Shown: positions 22,945 through 35,170 of the stretch, piece by piece | Layout: each line of letters starts with the position of its first letter | How positions within the stretch are numbered: the first letter of the stretch is position 1 | Assembly (NCBI RefSeq): GCF_031143425.1 | Contig: NC_090438.1 | Coordinates: forward strand, 777,801,138-777,865,137 | Origin: Pleurodeles waltl | Lineage: Eukaryota > Chordata > Amphibia > Caudata > Salamandridae | Direction: 5' to 3' | Length of the DNA stretch: 64,000 bases | Made by a program: the position numbers and the translations under genes | Notes under the pieces: generated by a model | Told to the model about the DNA's origin: nothing | Databases searched by the model: none | The model's input: only the letters and a program-made list of their open reading frames with translations

Positions 22945-23905
22945 AGCTAGAGGAGCATGAGTGGGAAGGGAATAGAAAACCGTGACAGGAACTATGGTAT
23001 GAACATCGTCTCATACGCTGTTGACACTCAGCTGATCATCTCCCTGACTGAAAACTCCTCAACGGCCAAGAAGAATTTCAATGATGGGATGGAAGCAGTC
23101 GCCGCCGCCATGAAGGAGAGCTGCCTTAAGCTGAACTCTGACAAGACCGAGATCCTCATCCTGGGACCATCCTCCTCAACCTGGGATGACTCCTGGTTGC
23201 CCTCAACACTTGGCATCATCCCCACCCCCACAGACCATGCACGAAACCTCAAAGTCGTCCTCGGCTCACCATCACTAGACATGTCAATTCTGTTGCATCC
23301 TCCTGCTTCCACACCCTCCGACTTCTACGGAAGATCTTCAGATGGATACTAAGCGAGTGCCGCAAAACTGTGACACGCGCCCTGACTCAACTACGGCGAC
23401 ACCCTCTATGACGGAACCACCAAGAAGAACTTGAGCAAGCTGCAACAAATCCAGAACGCTGCCGCCAGACTCGTCCTGAACATCCCCCCGAAAACACATC
23501 ACAAGACACCTGAGAGACCTCCACTGGCTCCCTGTCAAGAAGAGAATCAATTTCAAACTCCTCGTACACACCTCCAGAGCCCTCCACAACCACGGACCCA
23601 GCTACCTCAACCACCACATCACTTAGTACTCCCCTGCCAGATATCTCTGCTGCTCCCAACAGTCGCTCACCACCGTATCCCACAAAAAGAAGACATCAGC
23701 TGGAGGAAGATCGTTCACCTACCTTGCGGCGAAATGTTGGGACACCTTACCTCTTCACCTCACACATTTGCTATCGCTACCTCAATTCAGGAAGGACCTC
23801 AAGACCTGGCTCTTCGACTGAACCCTGAGGACATACCCCACAGCACCTTGAGTCACTTTGGGTGAGTAGCGCGCTCTATAAATGACTGATTGATTGATTG
23901 AATGT
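22945..23905 (+). pseudogene. CR1/L2-like LINE, 3' end of reverse transcriptase plus tail
   Basis: The first frame (22957-23352) has NIVSYAVDTQLIISL, which is the F/YADD catalytic box of a LINE reverse transcriptase with the second residue pair altered to AVD. It is followed by KESCLKLNSDKTEILILG, typical of the palm/thumb of CR1/L2-clade elements. A second, shifted frame (23431-23865) carries LSKLQQIQNAAARLVLNIP, also a hallmark of this clade. The element ends with a GTGAGTAGCGCGCTCTATAAATGAC-type tail (described in two parts here: GCGCGCTCTATAAA, then GACTGATTGATTGATTGA), a short tandem end usual for L2-type LINEs. It is 5'-truncated and frameshifted. Confidence 0.75.
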
Positions 23906-23909
23906 GACT

Positions 23910-24930
23910 TTGTTTTAATATATATATTGAGGCAGTATTGATTCATTATGATTATTTAATGTTATGATTTTATTTTCTTGTTCTCTAAAAAGGTATTTAT
24001 ATGGATGTGGTTTCTTTTATAAGATCAAAAAATAATGTCCCAACTTCGCTGTTGATCCCCGGACCCACCAGCAAATTTACAAAGGGGGACCGCAGTGGTT
24101 CCGGCAAAACTCCCACTATATTAGTTAACTTTTAAGGAGCACTGCAAAGGATTATCTATACAAACCAGTGAAAAGTTGTCGAACATTGTATTAACATGAA
24201 AGGGTAGTTGTAATTGGTTTACTGAATCAGTAACCTTGAAGGGATCGTATATACTGTATGTAAGCTGAAGAGGAGGTTGCTGTGTCTATAGAAGAGAAAA
24301 AAGGGGGTTAATTTTTATTGTTTTAAAAGTGCACTTGCTATATTAAGGTAAATGTATGCTGTCTAATGTATACTGTTAAGGAAATAGAAGATAATACAAA
24401 TATAAAGGGAGACTTATACTCATTTAGAAACATTAACAACCACTTGTATATTGATGTACACATAGATAATTTAAGTATATAGGCTGCAGTAAGAGATGTA
24501 TTTAGGATGTAATATACTGAATTCAAAATGTAGTTTTGTATATTGATAATATAGATTCTTATTTATATAAATTGTGGTTGAAATATGGTTTAGGGTACTA
24601 ATTGTGAGCATAGGTGCTCAGCTTTATCTTTAAGTACACTTGACATTAGAAAATGTGTTTAAGTAGGTTTATACTGTGTGTTGTAAGAAAAGTCACCCAT
24701 TAAGCGAGATGCATGTAGACTATAGAAGAGAGTGTATTTTTATTATTAGATGAAACATGTTGTTCTGAGTTTTAGTGACTGAGAAGAAAGGTTGTAGAGG
24801 CCTATGCCCAGGTATATATGCACTCTACTAGAACATATGTTACTTATATAGCTAATAAGGAAAAAATAGTCAGTCTCGTATCTAGTAATTTAGTCATAAA
24901 ATCACTTGTTTATTCACTAATGCAGATACT
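23910..24930. other. AT-rich, no recognisable gene
   Basis: The sequence is AT-rich with short TATA-like and TAAGTATA words, and I see no domain or clear tandem period. It may be decayed repeat DNA. Confidence 0.5.
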
Positions 24931-24934
24931 AGTA

Positions 24935-26130
24935 TACCAAGCCATACACCAGGGATCACACTGATAGATTCATTCACACAATCAAGGATGCACTGATGCA
25001 AACACTGACACACCTAGGCTCAAACTTATCTGAACACCTAGTCACCTATGCACACTGTGATGTTTAGACTAACAGCCCCAGATGCGTACTAATGAGTATA
25101 GTGACACACCCTGGCATGCACTGTTGCATGCACTGACACACCCAGATGGACACTGATGCACTGACTGTCAAGTTCACTGTAATAGATACACTATGATAAC
25201 TAGATGACAGTGATGCATACACTGACACATCCAGGGATATACTGAGATATACACTGAGACATTTAGGTATGCAGTAATGCATGTAGTGTGACACAGAGAT
25301 ACACTCTTATCTATAGAGTGAGAGAGGCAGGCACTCACTGATGTACACAGTGATACATCCTAACACACTCTCTTACATTTACTGATACATACAGGGATGC
25401 AATTATGCATCTACAGACAGACCCAGGCACCGATTGGTGCATGCAGTGATGCAGCGATGCAGCGAAGTGGACACTATTGTATTCAGAGAATCATTCAAAT
25501 GTACAGTGATGTACACACTGAGACACCCATAGAGTTGAGAGAGATGGATAGAGTGACACTCACACACCTAGGAGTACACTAATGTACAAACTAACACACA
25601 CAAGCACACACTGATGCATACACTGACATAGCCAGGCAGAAACTCATGCATACACTAAGACAGTCATGTACAAACTTTATGCAATCACTGATACAGCCAT
25701 ATAGATACTATTGTATACACTGACACACTCAAATGCAAAGTAATTCATGCATTGACGAACACAGGCCCATATTATTGCATACACTGACACAATCAGATGC
25801 ACACTGATGTATAGATTAATACATTCAGAGACACATTTATAAACGAAGTAACACACCGAGATGCACACTGATGCATACACTGAGAGATCCAGGCAGGCAC
25901 TAATGCAGAAACTAACAAAGCCAGTTATGTAGTAATACTTCCATTCAAACGTTCACGTAGACACTATCATATACAGTTACATGCCCAGGATCAGATCTGC
26001 ACATACAGTAACACACTCAGGTACACATTTATGGATAGATTTAGACCCCTAGACTGAAACTAATAAGCTTACACATGCAAATGAAAAGTTATATATGGAC
26101 TCACACAGGTATGGAAATACTGATGAGCAA
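24935..26130 (+). repeat. Degenerate ~30-bp tandem array (CACTGATGCATACACTGACACA type)
   Basis: About 1.2 kb of loose units is built on CACTGATGCATACACTGA followed by CACACCCAG(A/G) or a variant. Copies are heavily mutated but the ACTGATGCATACACTGA core returns repeatedly, for example near 25217, 25610 and 25867. Open frames across it are by-products. Confidence 0.8.
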
Positions 26131-26341
26131 TAAAGACCTGAACACAGCAATTGACTTGATTCAGTGGTAAATCTAACAAGAACCGTTTTGTTTAGTTTTT
26201 GTTAGAAAAAGTTTTTATTTTATTTTATTAATTTTTTTTTTTCAGAAAATGTTTTGGAAAAACTTGGGAGAAACTTAAATGCAATACTTTTGCATTATGA
26301 AAACACAACAGTGTGCAATAACAGATAGTTTGAGAAAACCC

Positions 26342-26886
26342 TTATGAAAAAAAATTGCAACTGTGGTTGTTGACCTCCAAAAAGAAGTGGTTGACATTTT
26401 GAACTTTTCCAACCACAAGATTATGGCAGATGCTGCATGATGTTACCATTTGATCTAATTTGGTGCATGTGGCTGGTATACTGATATTCTTAGCAGTAGC
26501 TTGGCTAGATGTTGATGTACCAGGTTCTGCATTGAAATGTGTCAGTTCTTTTTCTCTCATCATTTGTTAGTATGCCCGTTCGTGGATTGTGCGCAGATGT
26601 TTTCACATACTCGACGTTCCGTGGCTGTATTTCTTTGATGTACCACGAGAGAGTTTTTTTTCACAGAGGTTGGATTTCACAATTCTTGCACTGACTTTGT
26701 TTCCCCAATAGGTGTGATAATAAATTTCCATACATCACTCTCTTTTTTACATGAAGAAGGCACCTTTTGAGAATCATCTTCTTCAAGAATAACTTGAGAC
26801 TGTGCAGGTGGTGGTGGAGCACTCCCTTCAGCCATTTTGGAAAGTTCTGTAGCAGGAGAATCACAGCAGAGCTGCTTCTCCCTCAA
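26342..26886 (-). pseudogene. BED zinc-finger transposase relic (hAT-type)
   Basis: Read on the - strand in several frames, the order is an acidic/proline-rich leader (MAEGSAPPPPAQSQVILEE), SDVWKFIITPIGETKS, then SQCKNCEI, LSRGTSKKYSHGTSSM and KHLRTIHERAY. The aromatic WKF start, the CxxC pair and the H-x4-H pair are the three marks of a BED finger, the DNA-binding domain at the N-terminus of hAT-family transposases and ZBED proteins. Beyond it a Ser/Thr-rich linker follows, and no catalytic core is seen. At least two frame changes and a stop disable it. Confidence 0.65.
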
Positions 26887-27219
26887 AAGCTAGCAGAATA
26901 ATAACTCTTTAGGGAGTGGCCCTACCCAAAACTAGGTGTGGTTCAAAAGTAACCAATGAAATGCCAGATTGCTCTTCACACAACTAGCGGCTCTGTGGTT
27001 CCGAACTGATGTTGCGGTTCCATGAAAATTGTAATATATGTTTTGTGTTCCACTGTAAATAAATAAAATATGTTTGTGAGTCGTAAATATGTTCAGTCTT
27101 CTGTTTACATGAGAAAGATTGGGTGCATATTGAAAGCTTTTTTTTTTTTAAAGGAAAAAAAATATTGCAAATCCGCGGATCCGAACCGTGAATTCATTCT
27201 GGTCACATGATCAGAATGA

Positions 27220-27520
27220 AAACCATAGAGCTTCCCTGTTCTGCATCTTCGGAACAGTGGAAATAGAACTAAAAAAAAAACCTTTGAAGTTCACTGAAAA
27301 AAACAAAGGTTACATGGACGTAATAGTTAGGTTCAGTAATTACTCATACAAAACTGTAGAAATTCAGTAGTTATAGTTACCTGAGCTAACTATAACTTGT
27401 GCTCCCATAATGCACTGCTTATCACCTCACATATTACATCACTCATGACATGGTCAGTGACATCACTGATGACATCATCCAGTGAGTGTAAGTGGTTGTA
27501 TCGATGTGTGAATGGGTGTG
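27220..27520 (+). repeat. Dispersed TTATAGTTA repeat, copy 1
   Basis: This shares, in order, AACAAAGGTTACATGGACGT, a TTAGGTTCA word, CATACAAAACTGTAGAAATTCA, GTTATAGTTACCTGAG with its near-complement CTAACTATAAC, and a TGACATCA-rich tail. The same words occur inverted at 38885-39245. The inverted GTTATAGTTA words resemble terminal repeats of a small DNA element. No coding function is supported. Confidence 0.6.
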
Positions 27521-27524
27521 TGAG

Positions 27525-27756
27525 TGGGTCTATGGATGAATGAGCGGTTGACTCATTTGCTATATGGGAGTCTGAATGGATGTGTAAGTTGCTGTATGGG
27601 TAAGGAAGTGACTGTGTGAGCAGCTGCCTTTCATTTAGTGATAAAGGCCACAGAATTGGCCAAAACGCGTCATTTCGAGTAAAATCCTATCACTTTCTTC
27701 CTGAGTGAGTGTATTTTCTTTGTTTGCGCTGTGGAAATATATATATATATATATAT

Positions 27757-27790
<34 letters not shown>

Positions 27791-28435
27791 TCTGCTGCAA
27801 ATAAATAGGCAACAAGGACAAATGTGACAATAAATCTGTTCTGGTTTACTTAATTGTCCACAAAGTCCCTGCATTCTAAAATATCTTATGGGGTTAAGGC
27901 ACCTGCTGCAGAGATCTTTGTATGCCTAGCATTTTTCAAGGGATAATAATAACAGTAAGAACACTCTGATGTTTAATGCCATTGCTTGAGAGAGCTGTTT
28001 TGTCTGGTCACAGTTTTGACTGATAACGTAGCACAAACGTTTAATCTGCCTTCTGCAAAAAACATAGTATAACATGCAAACAGCAAATGTGTATGTTATG
28101 TGTCATAGATAAGTGGGTTACTTTTTTGACACAGATCCTTTTATTAGTACCGGCAACTCCAACCGCTAGGTTACATTTTCAATCCTGACATTTGTTTCTC
28201 CTGACCATGAACTCTTAACATCTAATAGATCTACTGTGATGCAAGATAAGGGTTTACTATTGGAGGGAAGTCCCGCCCAAATAGTAACCCCTTGTCTGAT
28301 GTTGACAGTGGAAATGAGGTGTCAATTACATTTTGTTGGTTGGGGAGACATAGCCAGGAGGGGTTGACTCTTAGCAAGCCGTGATGGGGCGCTTTGTTGC
28401 TCTCCTTGTATTTTTCACCAGAATCCCATATTTGG
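27525..28435. repeat. (AT)n microsatellite in otherwise featureless sequence
   Basis: An AT dinucleotide run with one AGAT interruption spans about 27737-27789. The rest shows no gene or named repeat. Confidence 0.75.
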
Positions 28436-28439
28436 AAAG

Positions 28440-28665
28440 ACTCTTAACCTATATTGCCTCCCAGTATGCATGAAATGCAACTCCTACACCTTGTAACCCT
28501 AATTGTCTTATGTAACATTTCATGTGCATTGATTTACTCACTTTCATGATTCATCATCTCTGTATAATGTGTGTGGTGTGTGTGTTGTAAAGTGCTTTTA
28601 CACCCTGCATTGGACAAAGAGCGCTACAAAACAATAGAATACAAAATAAATGAATGCTATTTAAC
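28440..28665 (+). repeat. Possible LINE 3' tail (L2-like)
   Basis: The phrase GTTGTAAAGTGCTTTTACACC and then AAGAGCGCTACAAAAC resembles the 'GTAAAGCGCTTT...GCGCTATAAA' end of L2-type LINEs. It is comparable in kind to the tail at 23865-23905. No coding part is attached. Confidence 0.3.
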
Positions 28666-28669
28666 TGAA

Positions 28670-30095
28670 TATTTATGCAATTACTCATACAGATACATCT
28701 GACATTTTTACGTTGCATGCATGTCGCTTACATTGAGCAATTGAACAAAGTCAACAATCTGCCTCCAAATCATAGCTTCTCATGTTCTTGTGAAGCGATA
28801 ACCTACGTGCCTTTGTTTCTCTCCATTGTATTGGCATCTAGATATTAGACTCCAGATATACCCAAAACTCCACCCAGGATTACACTCAAACAAAAGAAGG
28901 ACTAATGGCACTTTATATCCACCTCTGTTTAGAGCCCAGCTGGAAGTAAATAAGAAAGCCCTCTCACCCTCTGCAGGTTGCTGCTTGAAGCGAAAAGCAG
29001 ATAAAGTGCTGATGCTGCCGAATGTGACTCATATAACACCAGGACAAATTCAGCGTGTTTCTTTGTGGCCAGCCCGGATCTGGTACAATACTAGCTGCCA
29101 AATTCAGGATCCGTCAGGGTCTCCCCCATGTCCTTCACTGCTCCTTACAAAAATTAAAAACTAGTTCTGAAATCTTGGTATTGGTATTGCTCGCCAATCG
29201 CTGATTCAGATTTGTAATGTTACTTGTTTGTAGACAAGTGTGTTAATGACTGATCAAAGAACGCAATGATTCTGCTTTAGTGCCTATAGACTACCTCTTC
29301 CTGGAGACCACTTGGCTTTGCACTCAAGAATCCGAAATACATCTGGGTAGAAATTAACAAGATCATTTCAGAGTAACAACAGAGCCCCAGAAACGTGTTT
29401 ACAGTGGACTCACGCCTTCTCCCATATGCCCTGCTAGTTTATTTGAGCAGTTAAATGGGCAGATATCGGTGTCAAGGTACCATACAAGTGTGCTCTACAA
29501 TTTGTCCTAGCACTTCATGACACTATCCTTTGCGTATCATTTACATAGTAAATAACATATTCTAACTGTAACTGTCCATATGTTTTTATTATTCAGTATT
29601 AATGATATTTGCGTGCCCTTGGTGGACCCCCAGCATACTTTACAAGTTGGTGGCCGAAATGGTAGATTGTCTACATCCGTTATTAATTACAGGACTGAAT
29701 ACTTGGTTGGTCCTCTTGCAATCCACCACGGTAGGTATAGACCAACACACACTGTTTCTTGTGCGTGTCTTGGCTGTTCCTTGTTGGTAGGTGGTGATTG
29801 TTCAGCATCACAATTGACAACTTCGTTGGCATTCTCAGCAGAATGAAGTGCATTTACTCTGAAGTTCTCTTTCACAGACATAGTTCTCTCTCTCCTGATT
29901 GCTGTAGGGCTGGGTAGTCAGCAGTTCTTCCGCAAATAAAAGGTTCAGTCTCTCATGGCTCGTGGCTCTGAAGTGAACCGCCAAATTTCAGGTGTGCGCT
30001 GACAGCAGAGCAGTTGTGTCACGCGCCAGTGGAGGACGGAAAAGGCAAAATCGGTTCTTTGTTATAAACATTTATTTGTATTTGGTTAAGGCACA
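28670..30095. other. Region upstream of tpmt; no recognisable gene
   Basis: A 112-codon frame (28826-29164) and an 88-codon frame (29580-29846) have no recognised domain. The 200 bp before the tpmt ATG are not CpG-rich and show no clear TATA box at a usual distance. The start of the tpmt transcript is therefore not located. In human the neighbouring divergent gene is KDM1B; I looked for its zinc-finger and oxidase motifs on the - strand and saw none. Confidence 0.5.
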
Positions 30096-30226
30096 ATGGC
30101 GAGTCCGAAAACTCCACAAGGAAACAAAACTGCTCCCAGGCAGCAAATTAAAGTTGTGGACGAGGAGGAATGGAAGAAGAAATGGGAGCAAAAAAATACC
30201 ACATTTCACAAAGATCAGGTACACAG
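30096..30226 (+). CDS. tpmt: tpmt coding exon 1 (start codon, N-terminus)
   Basis: This is the first coding exon: 43 whole codons plus AG of a split arginine codon. The ATG sits in a strong context (A at -3, G at +4). The exon ends at the consensus donor CACAG|GTAAGT. The product begins with a poorly conserved basic/polar stretch. It then has the family signature EEEWKKKWEQ (residues 23-32) and TTFHKDQVH (35-43), matching human LEEWQDKW and TAFHQEQGH. The two tryptophans (W26 and W30) correspond to human W29 and W33, next to the cofactor pocket. Human has 46 codons here, so this N-terminus is three residues shorter. No CpG-rich promoter is obvious immediately upstream. A possible splice acceptor (TTAAG|GCACA) lies 5 nt before the ATG, so part of the 5' UTR may sit on a distant exon. 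Confidence 0.93.
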
Positions 30227-31064
30227 GTAAGTTCCTGTTAAATGTTTGTTAGGAACTTCGATATGTTGCCCAGGCTACCTTATCGTACTTCACTCCTAGG
30301 TCTGTGGGCTGCCTGTTCTGTGAATATCTTGGCCATTTGTGTGGTTGTTTAATCATTCGGCAGTGGTTCATCGGTTTAGGTTTAGGCTGTAGGTAGGTGC
30401 GCCGTACGACCACACTTCTCAGTGATTTCATTCAGTATTTGCCCGGCTGAAAAGGAAAGAATGTGGAAGTGAGAAAACAGTTTTTAATTTATCTGCGCAG
30501 TCCAACCTTCATAACTTGATTGCTTCTAATTATCCGTAACGGGTTTCTTCAGAATTATTTTTTCTGAGTGGAGAATCCACATCCTTGCAGTCGTGTGAAG
30601 TATAGGAAGGGCAGGATGCTTTAAGCTCAGTGTCGACACCTATACATTTTTCAAAGTTCTGTAAAGAGAAGAAGCTAGAATTGTTGACGTCCTAAAATAT
30701 TGACTAGCATGATGACATCATAAGATCTATGGTGTTATGATATTACAGAACATCTCATCATTGATGAGACCTGGCTTAGAAGGAAGGACTGTGTGTTTTG
30801 TAATATGAACAATATTTTTTTAAATTAAAAACCACACTATATTTTAGTGTCTTTGAGACTGTCCTATGCAACCTTCTCTCCTTGGCTTGTATTGTGACTG
30901 CACTCTTTACTGAACTGTCTTTCCTTGTTTTATGATTGCACTATTTATTGGGCAGTGTTAGTCTATCTTGGTGAAAGTATGTTCGTAGCATATGTGGTCA
31001 TTGAATCACATTCTCTGCTTACTCCAGTCATTTCGTGCTGGATGTGGACATTTGCAAGTTGCTT

Positions 31065-31195
31065 TTAGGCATCACCTTGCAAACAGTGCAAGCTATCTGA
31101 TTGCAAAATATCTATTGTCAACTTTTTTAGGCCTTACCTTGCAAACAGTGCAAGCTATCTGATTGCAAAAGATCTATTGTGAACTTACAATGGGG
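31065..31195 (+). repeat. Direct duplication of about 60 bp
   Basis: The phrase ACCTTGCAAACAGTGCAAGC, then TATCTGATTGCAAAA and ATCTATTGT, occurs twice in direct succession with few changes. Confidence 0.85.
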
Positions 31196-32429
31196 CTATA
31201 ATCACAATTCATTGCTTACAATTGGCTGACTTAATTGTAACTGTCATTTGCTTACTTCTTATTCAACAGCTTGCCTTCAACGTCTTGTGTTTGTCCCTCC
31301 TTGGAGAATAACCTCTTTACCAAACTTCTGATTGATTTATCTTGCCCCTACTCCCTTTTAACCCCTTTGCTCCCAGGACTTTTCCCCTCAGGTGCTAGGC
31401 CTTTTTTTGGCTATTTGGGGCAGTTCCCACTTAGGCCCTCATAACGTTTTGTCCACATGAGCTACCCACGCCAAATTTGCGTCCTTTTTTTCCAAAATCC
31501 TAGGGATTCTAGAGGTAGCCAGAGTTTGTGGGTTCCCCCGAAGGAGACCAAGAAATAAGCCAAAATACAGCGAAAATGTAGTTTAAAAAAAATAAAATGG
31601 GAAAAAAGGGCTGCAGAAGAAGGCTTGTGGTTTTTTCCCTGAAAATGTCATGTAGAAAGGGTTTGCGATGCTAAAATCACCATCTTCCCAGCTTTCAGGA
31701 ACAGGCAGACTTGAATCAGAAAACCATATTTTTCAACACAATTTTGGCATTTTACTGGGACATACCCCATTTTTTGTATTTTTTGTGCTTTTAGCCTCCT
31801 TCCAGTTAGTGACTAAAATAAGCATGAAACTAATGTTGGATCCTAGACAGCTAAACATTTCTATAAAGTAGTCTAAATTCTGAATTCAGCAGGGGGTCAT
31901 TTGTGTAGAACCTACAAGGTTTTCCTAAAGGAAACAACAGCTGAAATGAATAAATATTGAAATTGAAGTGAAAAAACAGCCATTTTTCTCCACGTTTTAC
32001 TATGTATCTTTTTCCTGCAATGTCAGATTTTTTAAAGCAATATACTGTTACTTCTGCTGGACACTTCTGGTTGTGGGGATATATAGGGCTTGTAGGTTCA
32101 TCAAGAACCCTAGGTACCCAGAGCCAATAAATGAGCTGCACCTTTCAATGGGTTTTCATTCTATACTAGGTATAAATCAATGTATTTGCTGAAATATAAA
32201 GAGTGAAAAATAGGTGTCAAGAAAACCATTGTATTTCCAAAATGGGCACAAGATAAGGTGTTGAGAAGCAGTGGTTATTTGCACATCTCTGAATTCCTGG
32301 GTGCCCATACTAGCATGTGAATTACAGGGCATTTCTCAAATAAATGTCTTTTTAACACACTGTCGTACATTTGGAAGGACAAAATGTAGAGAAAGACAAG
32401 GGGCAATAACACTTGTTCTTCTATTGTGT

Positions 32430-34005
32430 GTTCCCCCAAGTCTCTAGATAAAATTGGTATCCTTGTGTGGATAGGCCTAGTGCCCGTGAAAGGAAATGCC
32501 CCAAAACACAACATAGACACATTACATTTTCCCAAAGAAAACAGAGCTGTTTTTTCCAAAGTGCCAAGCTGTGGATTTTGGCCTCTAGCTCAGCCAGCAC
32601 CTAGGGAAACCTGTGAAATTTTGAAAACTAGGCACCTAGGGGAATACAAGAGGGGGTGACTTGTGGGGCTCTCACAAAGTTCTATTACCCAGAATACTTT
32701 GCAAATCTCAAAATGTGGCCAAATAAACACTTTTTCCTCACCTTTTGGTGACAATAAGTTCTGGAATCTGAGAGGAACCACACATTTCCTTCCACCCAGC
32801 GTTCCCCCAAGTCTCCCAATAAACATTGTACCTCACTTGTGTGGGTAGGCCTAGTGCCCGCGAAAGGAAATGCCCCAAAACACAACGTGAACACATCACA
32901 TTTTCCCAAAGAAAACAGAGCTGGTTTTTGCAAAGTGCCTAGCTGTGGATTTTGGCCTCTAGCTCAGCCGGCACCTAGGGACACCTACAAAACCTGTGCA
33001 TTTTTAAAAACTAGACACCTAGGGGAATCCAAGATGGGGTGACTTGTGGGGCTCTCACCAGGTTCTGTTACCCAGAATCCTTTGCAAACCTCAAAGTTTG
33101 ACAAAAAAACTATTTTTCCTCATATTTCGGTGACATAAAGTTCTGGAATCTGAGAGGAGCCACAAATTTCCTTTCATGCAGTGTTCCCCCAAGTCTCCCA
33201 ATAAAAATGGTACATCACTTGGGTCAGTAGGCCTGGTGCCCGCGAAAGGAAATGCCCCAAAACACAACGTGGACACATCACATTTTCCCACAGAAAACAG
33301 AGCTGTTTTTTTAAAATTGCCTAGCTGTGGATTTTGGCCTCTAGCTCAACGGGCACCTATGGAAAACTACCAAACCTGTGCATCTTTGAAAATTAGACAC
33401 CTAGGGGAATCAAAGATGGGGTGACTTGGGGTGGTCTCACCAGTTTCTGTTACCCAGAATCCTTTGCAAACCTCAAAATTTGTCCGAAAAACACTTTTTC
33501 CTCACATTTTGGTGACAGAAACTTCTGGAATCTGAGAGGAGCCACAAATTTCCTTCCACTCAGCGTTCCCCCAAGTCTCTCGATAAAAATAGTACCTCAA
33601 TTTTGTGGCGAGGCCTAGTACCCACGGAAGGAAATGCCCCAAAACACTATCTGGACACATCAAAATTATCATATTCAAAACTACCTGTTTTTGCTGGGGG
33701 GTGGGAAGGAGGCACCTGTGTTTTTGGTCCTGGGCTCAGCAGACATACAGGGAAACCTACAAAATGAAGACATTTCTGAAACTAGACACCCAAGGGAGTC
33801 CAGGAAGGTGTGGCTTGCGTGGATCCCCCAGTGTTTTCTTACCCAGAATCAGCAAGCCTCAAATTTAGCTAAAAAATACAATTTTCCCACATTTCCTTGT
33901 GGGATCACTGCACCAGGACAGATTTCCTACCGCAGAACGTTCCCCTCAGTCTCCCGGTAAAAATGATACCTCACTTTTGTAGGTGGGCCAAGTGCCTGTG
34001 ACAGG
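32430..34005 (+). repeat. ~375-bp tandem repeat, four to five units
   Basis: The word AGGCCTAGTGCCCG or a variant recurs at about 32473, 32847, 33229 and 33611, with a weaker form near 33985: spacings of 374, 382, 382 and about 374 bp. Each unit carries CCCCAAGTCTC, GAAATGCCCCAAAACAC, TAGCTGTGGATTTTGGCCTC, GACACCTAGGGGAAT and TGGAATCTGAGAGGAGCCAC in the same order. The middle three units are the most alike. Confidence 0.93.
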
Positions 34006-34689
34006 GAAGAGCCAAAAACATATAAAAATTGAAGGGGAACCAAAGCGGATCCAAAAGGGCAGTTTGAAAAAAAAAAATTTTAGGCTGAAAAGTGTGGCAG
34101 AATTTTTATCGGTATAGATGAGACAATGCTGTGTGGTAGGAATTTTGTGGATTCCGGAAGGTTCAATCACAAAAATGTGGGAAAAATGTGTGATTTCCAG
34201 CAAAGTTGGAGGTTTTCAGGGCTTTGTGGGTAAGAAAATGGTGCGGGTGCATGTGAAGCACACCACCCTGGACTCACCCAAATTTTTAGCTTTCAGATAT
34301 GTCTAGGTCTTGTGGATTTTTCTACCTGTCCCAAAGTCCAAAAAGTACAGCCCTCACCATTCCAAGTGGGACGATTTTGAGAGTTAGCTAAGCTCTCATG
34401 GCCCAAATGTAAAACCAAAACCCAAATTAATCAAATGTTCTTGCTTACCTTGGAATAAGATCTTTTAGAGTGCGGGGGAGAGCTGAAAGACTGTTACCCC
34501 CTTCAGTTGGGGTTGGGGGCATAACAATGCCCATACTGGTCGGTAGCCTCCACCCCACTATTTTTATTTTTTTTAATTCCCTTGTATCTAGTAGGTTTTC
34601 TGCCCCCCAGGGAGTGAATCGGGGGTAGTTGCCCCATTTTCCCACCGGTGGGCAGAACAACTGTGGCCCAATTTATTTGGGGTGGGGAT

Positions 34690-35170
34690 GTGGCCCTCTT
34701 TTTTTGAAGAAAAAAATCTTCCCTGGTCTCTGGTGGGCTTTCTGCTCCCTTTGGGGGCAGATGGGCTTTCCAAAAATAGGCCGATCTGCCTCCAAGGGGG
34801 GCAGATATGGCCAATAGTAATGTGTCCCCATGGGTAGCGACCCTTGCCCAAGGGCAGCAAAAATGGGCTAAAATGAATTTGCCCCCCAGGGGAACGACTC
34901 TTGCCTAAGGGATTTCTCTCATCGCATTAAATCAATGCAAAAAAAACAAACCCTGGTGTCTAGTGGTTTCTCCCACAAGGGGGGCAGAAATGGCCTAAAG
35001 ACAATTTCCCCCCCAGGAGAGTGACCCTTGCCTAAGGGGGTCACTCCCCACATGTAAAAAAATAAACTAAAAAAAAAAAGAAAGATTCCTGGTGTCTATG
35101 GGTTTCGGCCCCTCCTGGGGGCAGATCGACCTAATTACGATAGGCGGATCTGCCCCCAAAGGCCTAAAAC
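34690..35170 (+). repeat. GGGGGCAGAT-type module repeats
   Basis: A module of about 110-140 bp recurs three to four times: CCTGGT(G/C)TCT(A/G)GTGG, then GGGGGCAGA, CGATCTGCC or GGGCAGATATGG, then CTTGCC(C/T)AAGGG. Copies are degenerate. Confidence 0.65.

Noticed and set aside
24935..26130. CRISPR-like array because of regular short repeats
   Set aside because: Units are degenerate with no conserved repeat/unique spacer alternation, and the genome is vertebrate.
28826..29164. 112-codon frame upstream of tpmt as a host exon
   Set aside because: No family signature or convincing splice context was found. Its length is compatible with chance.
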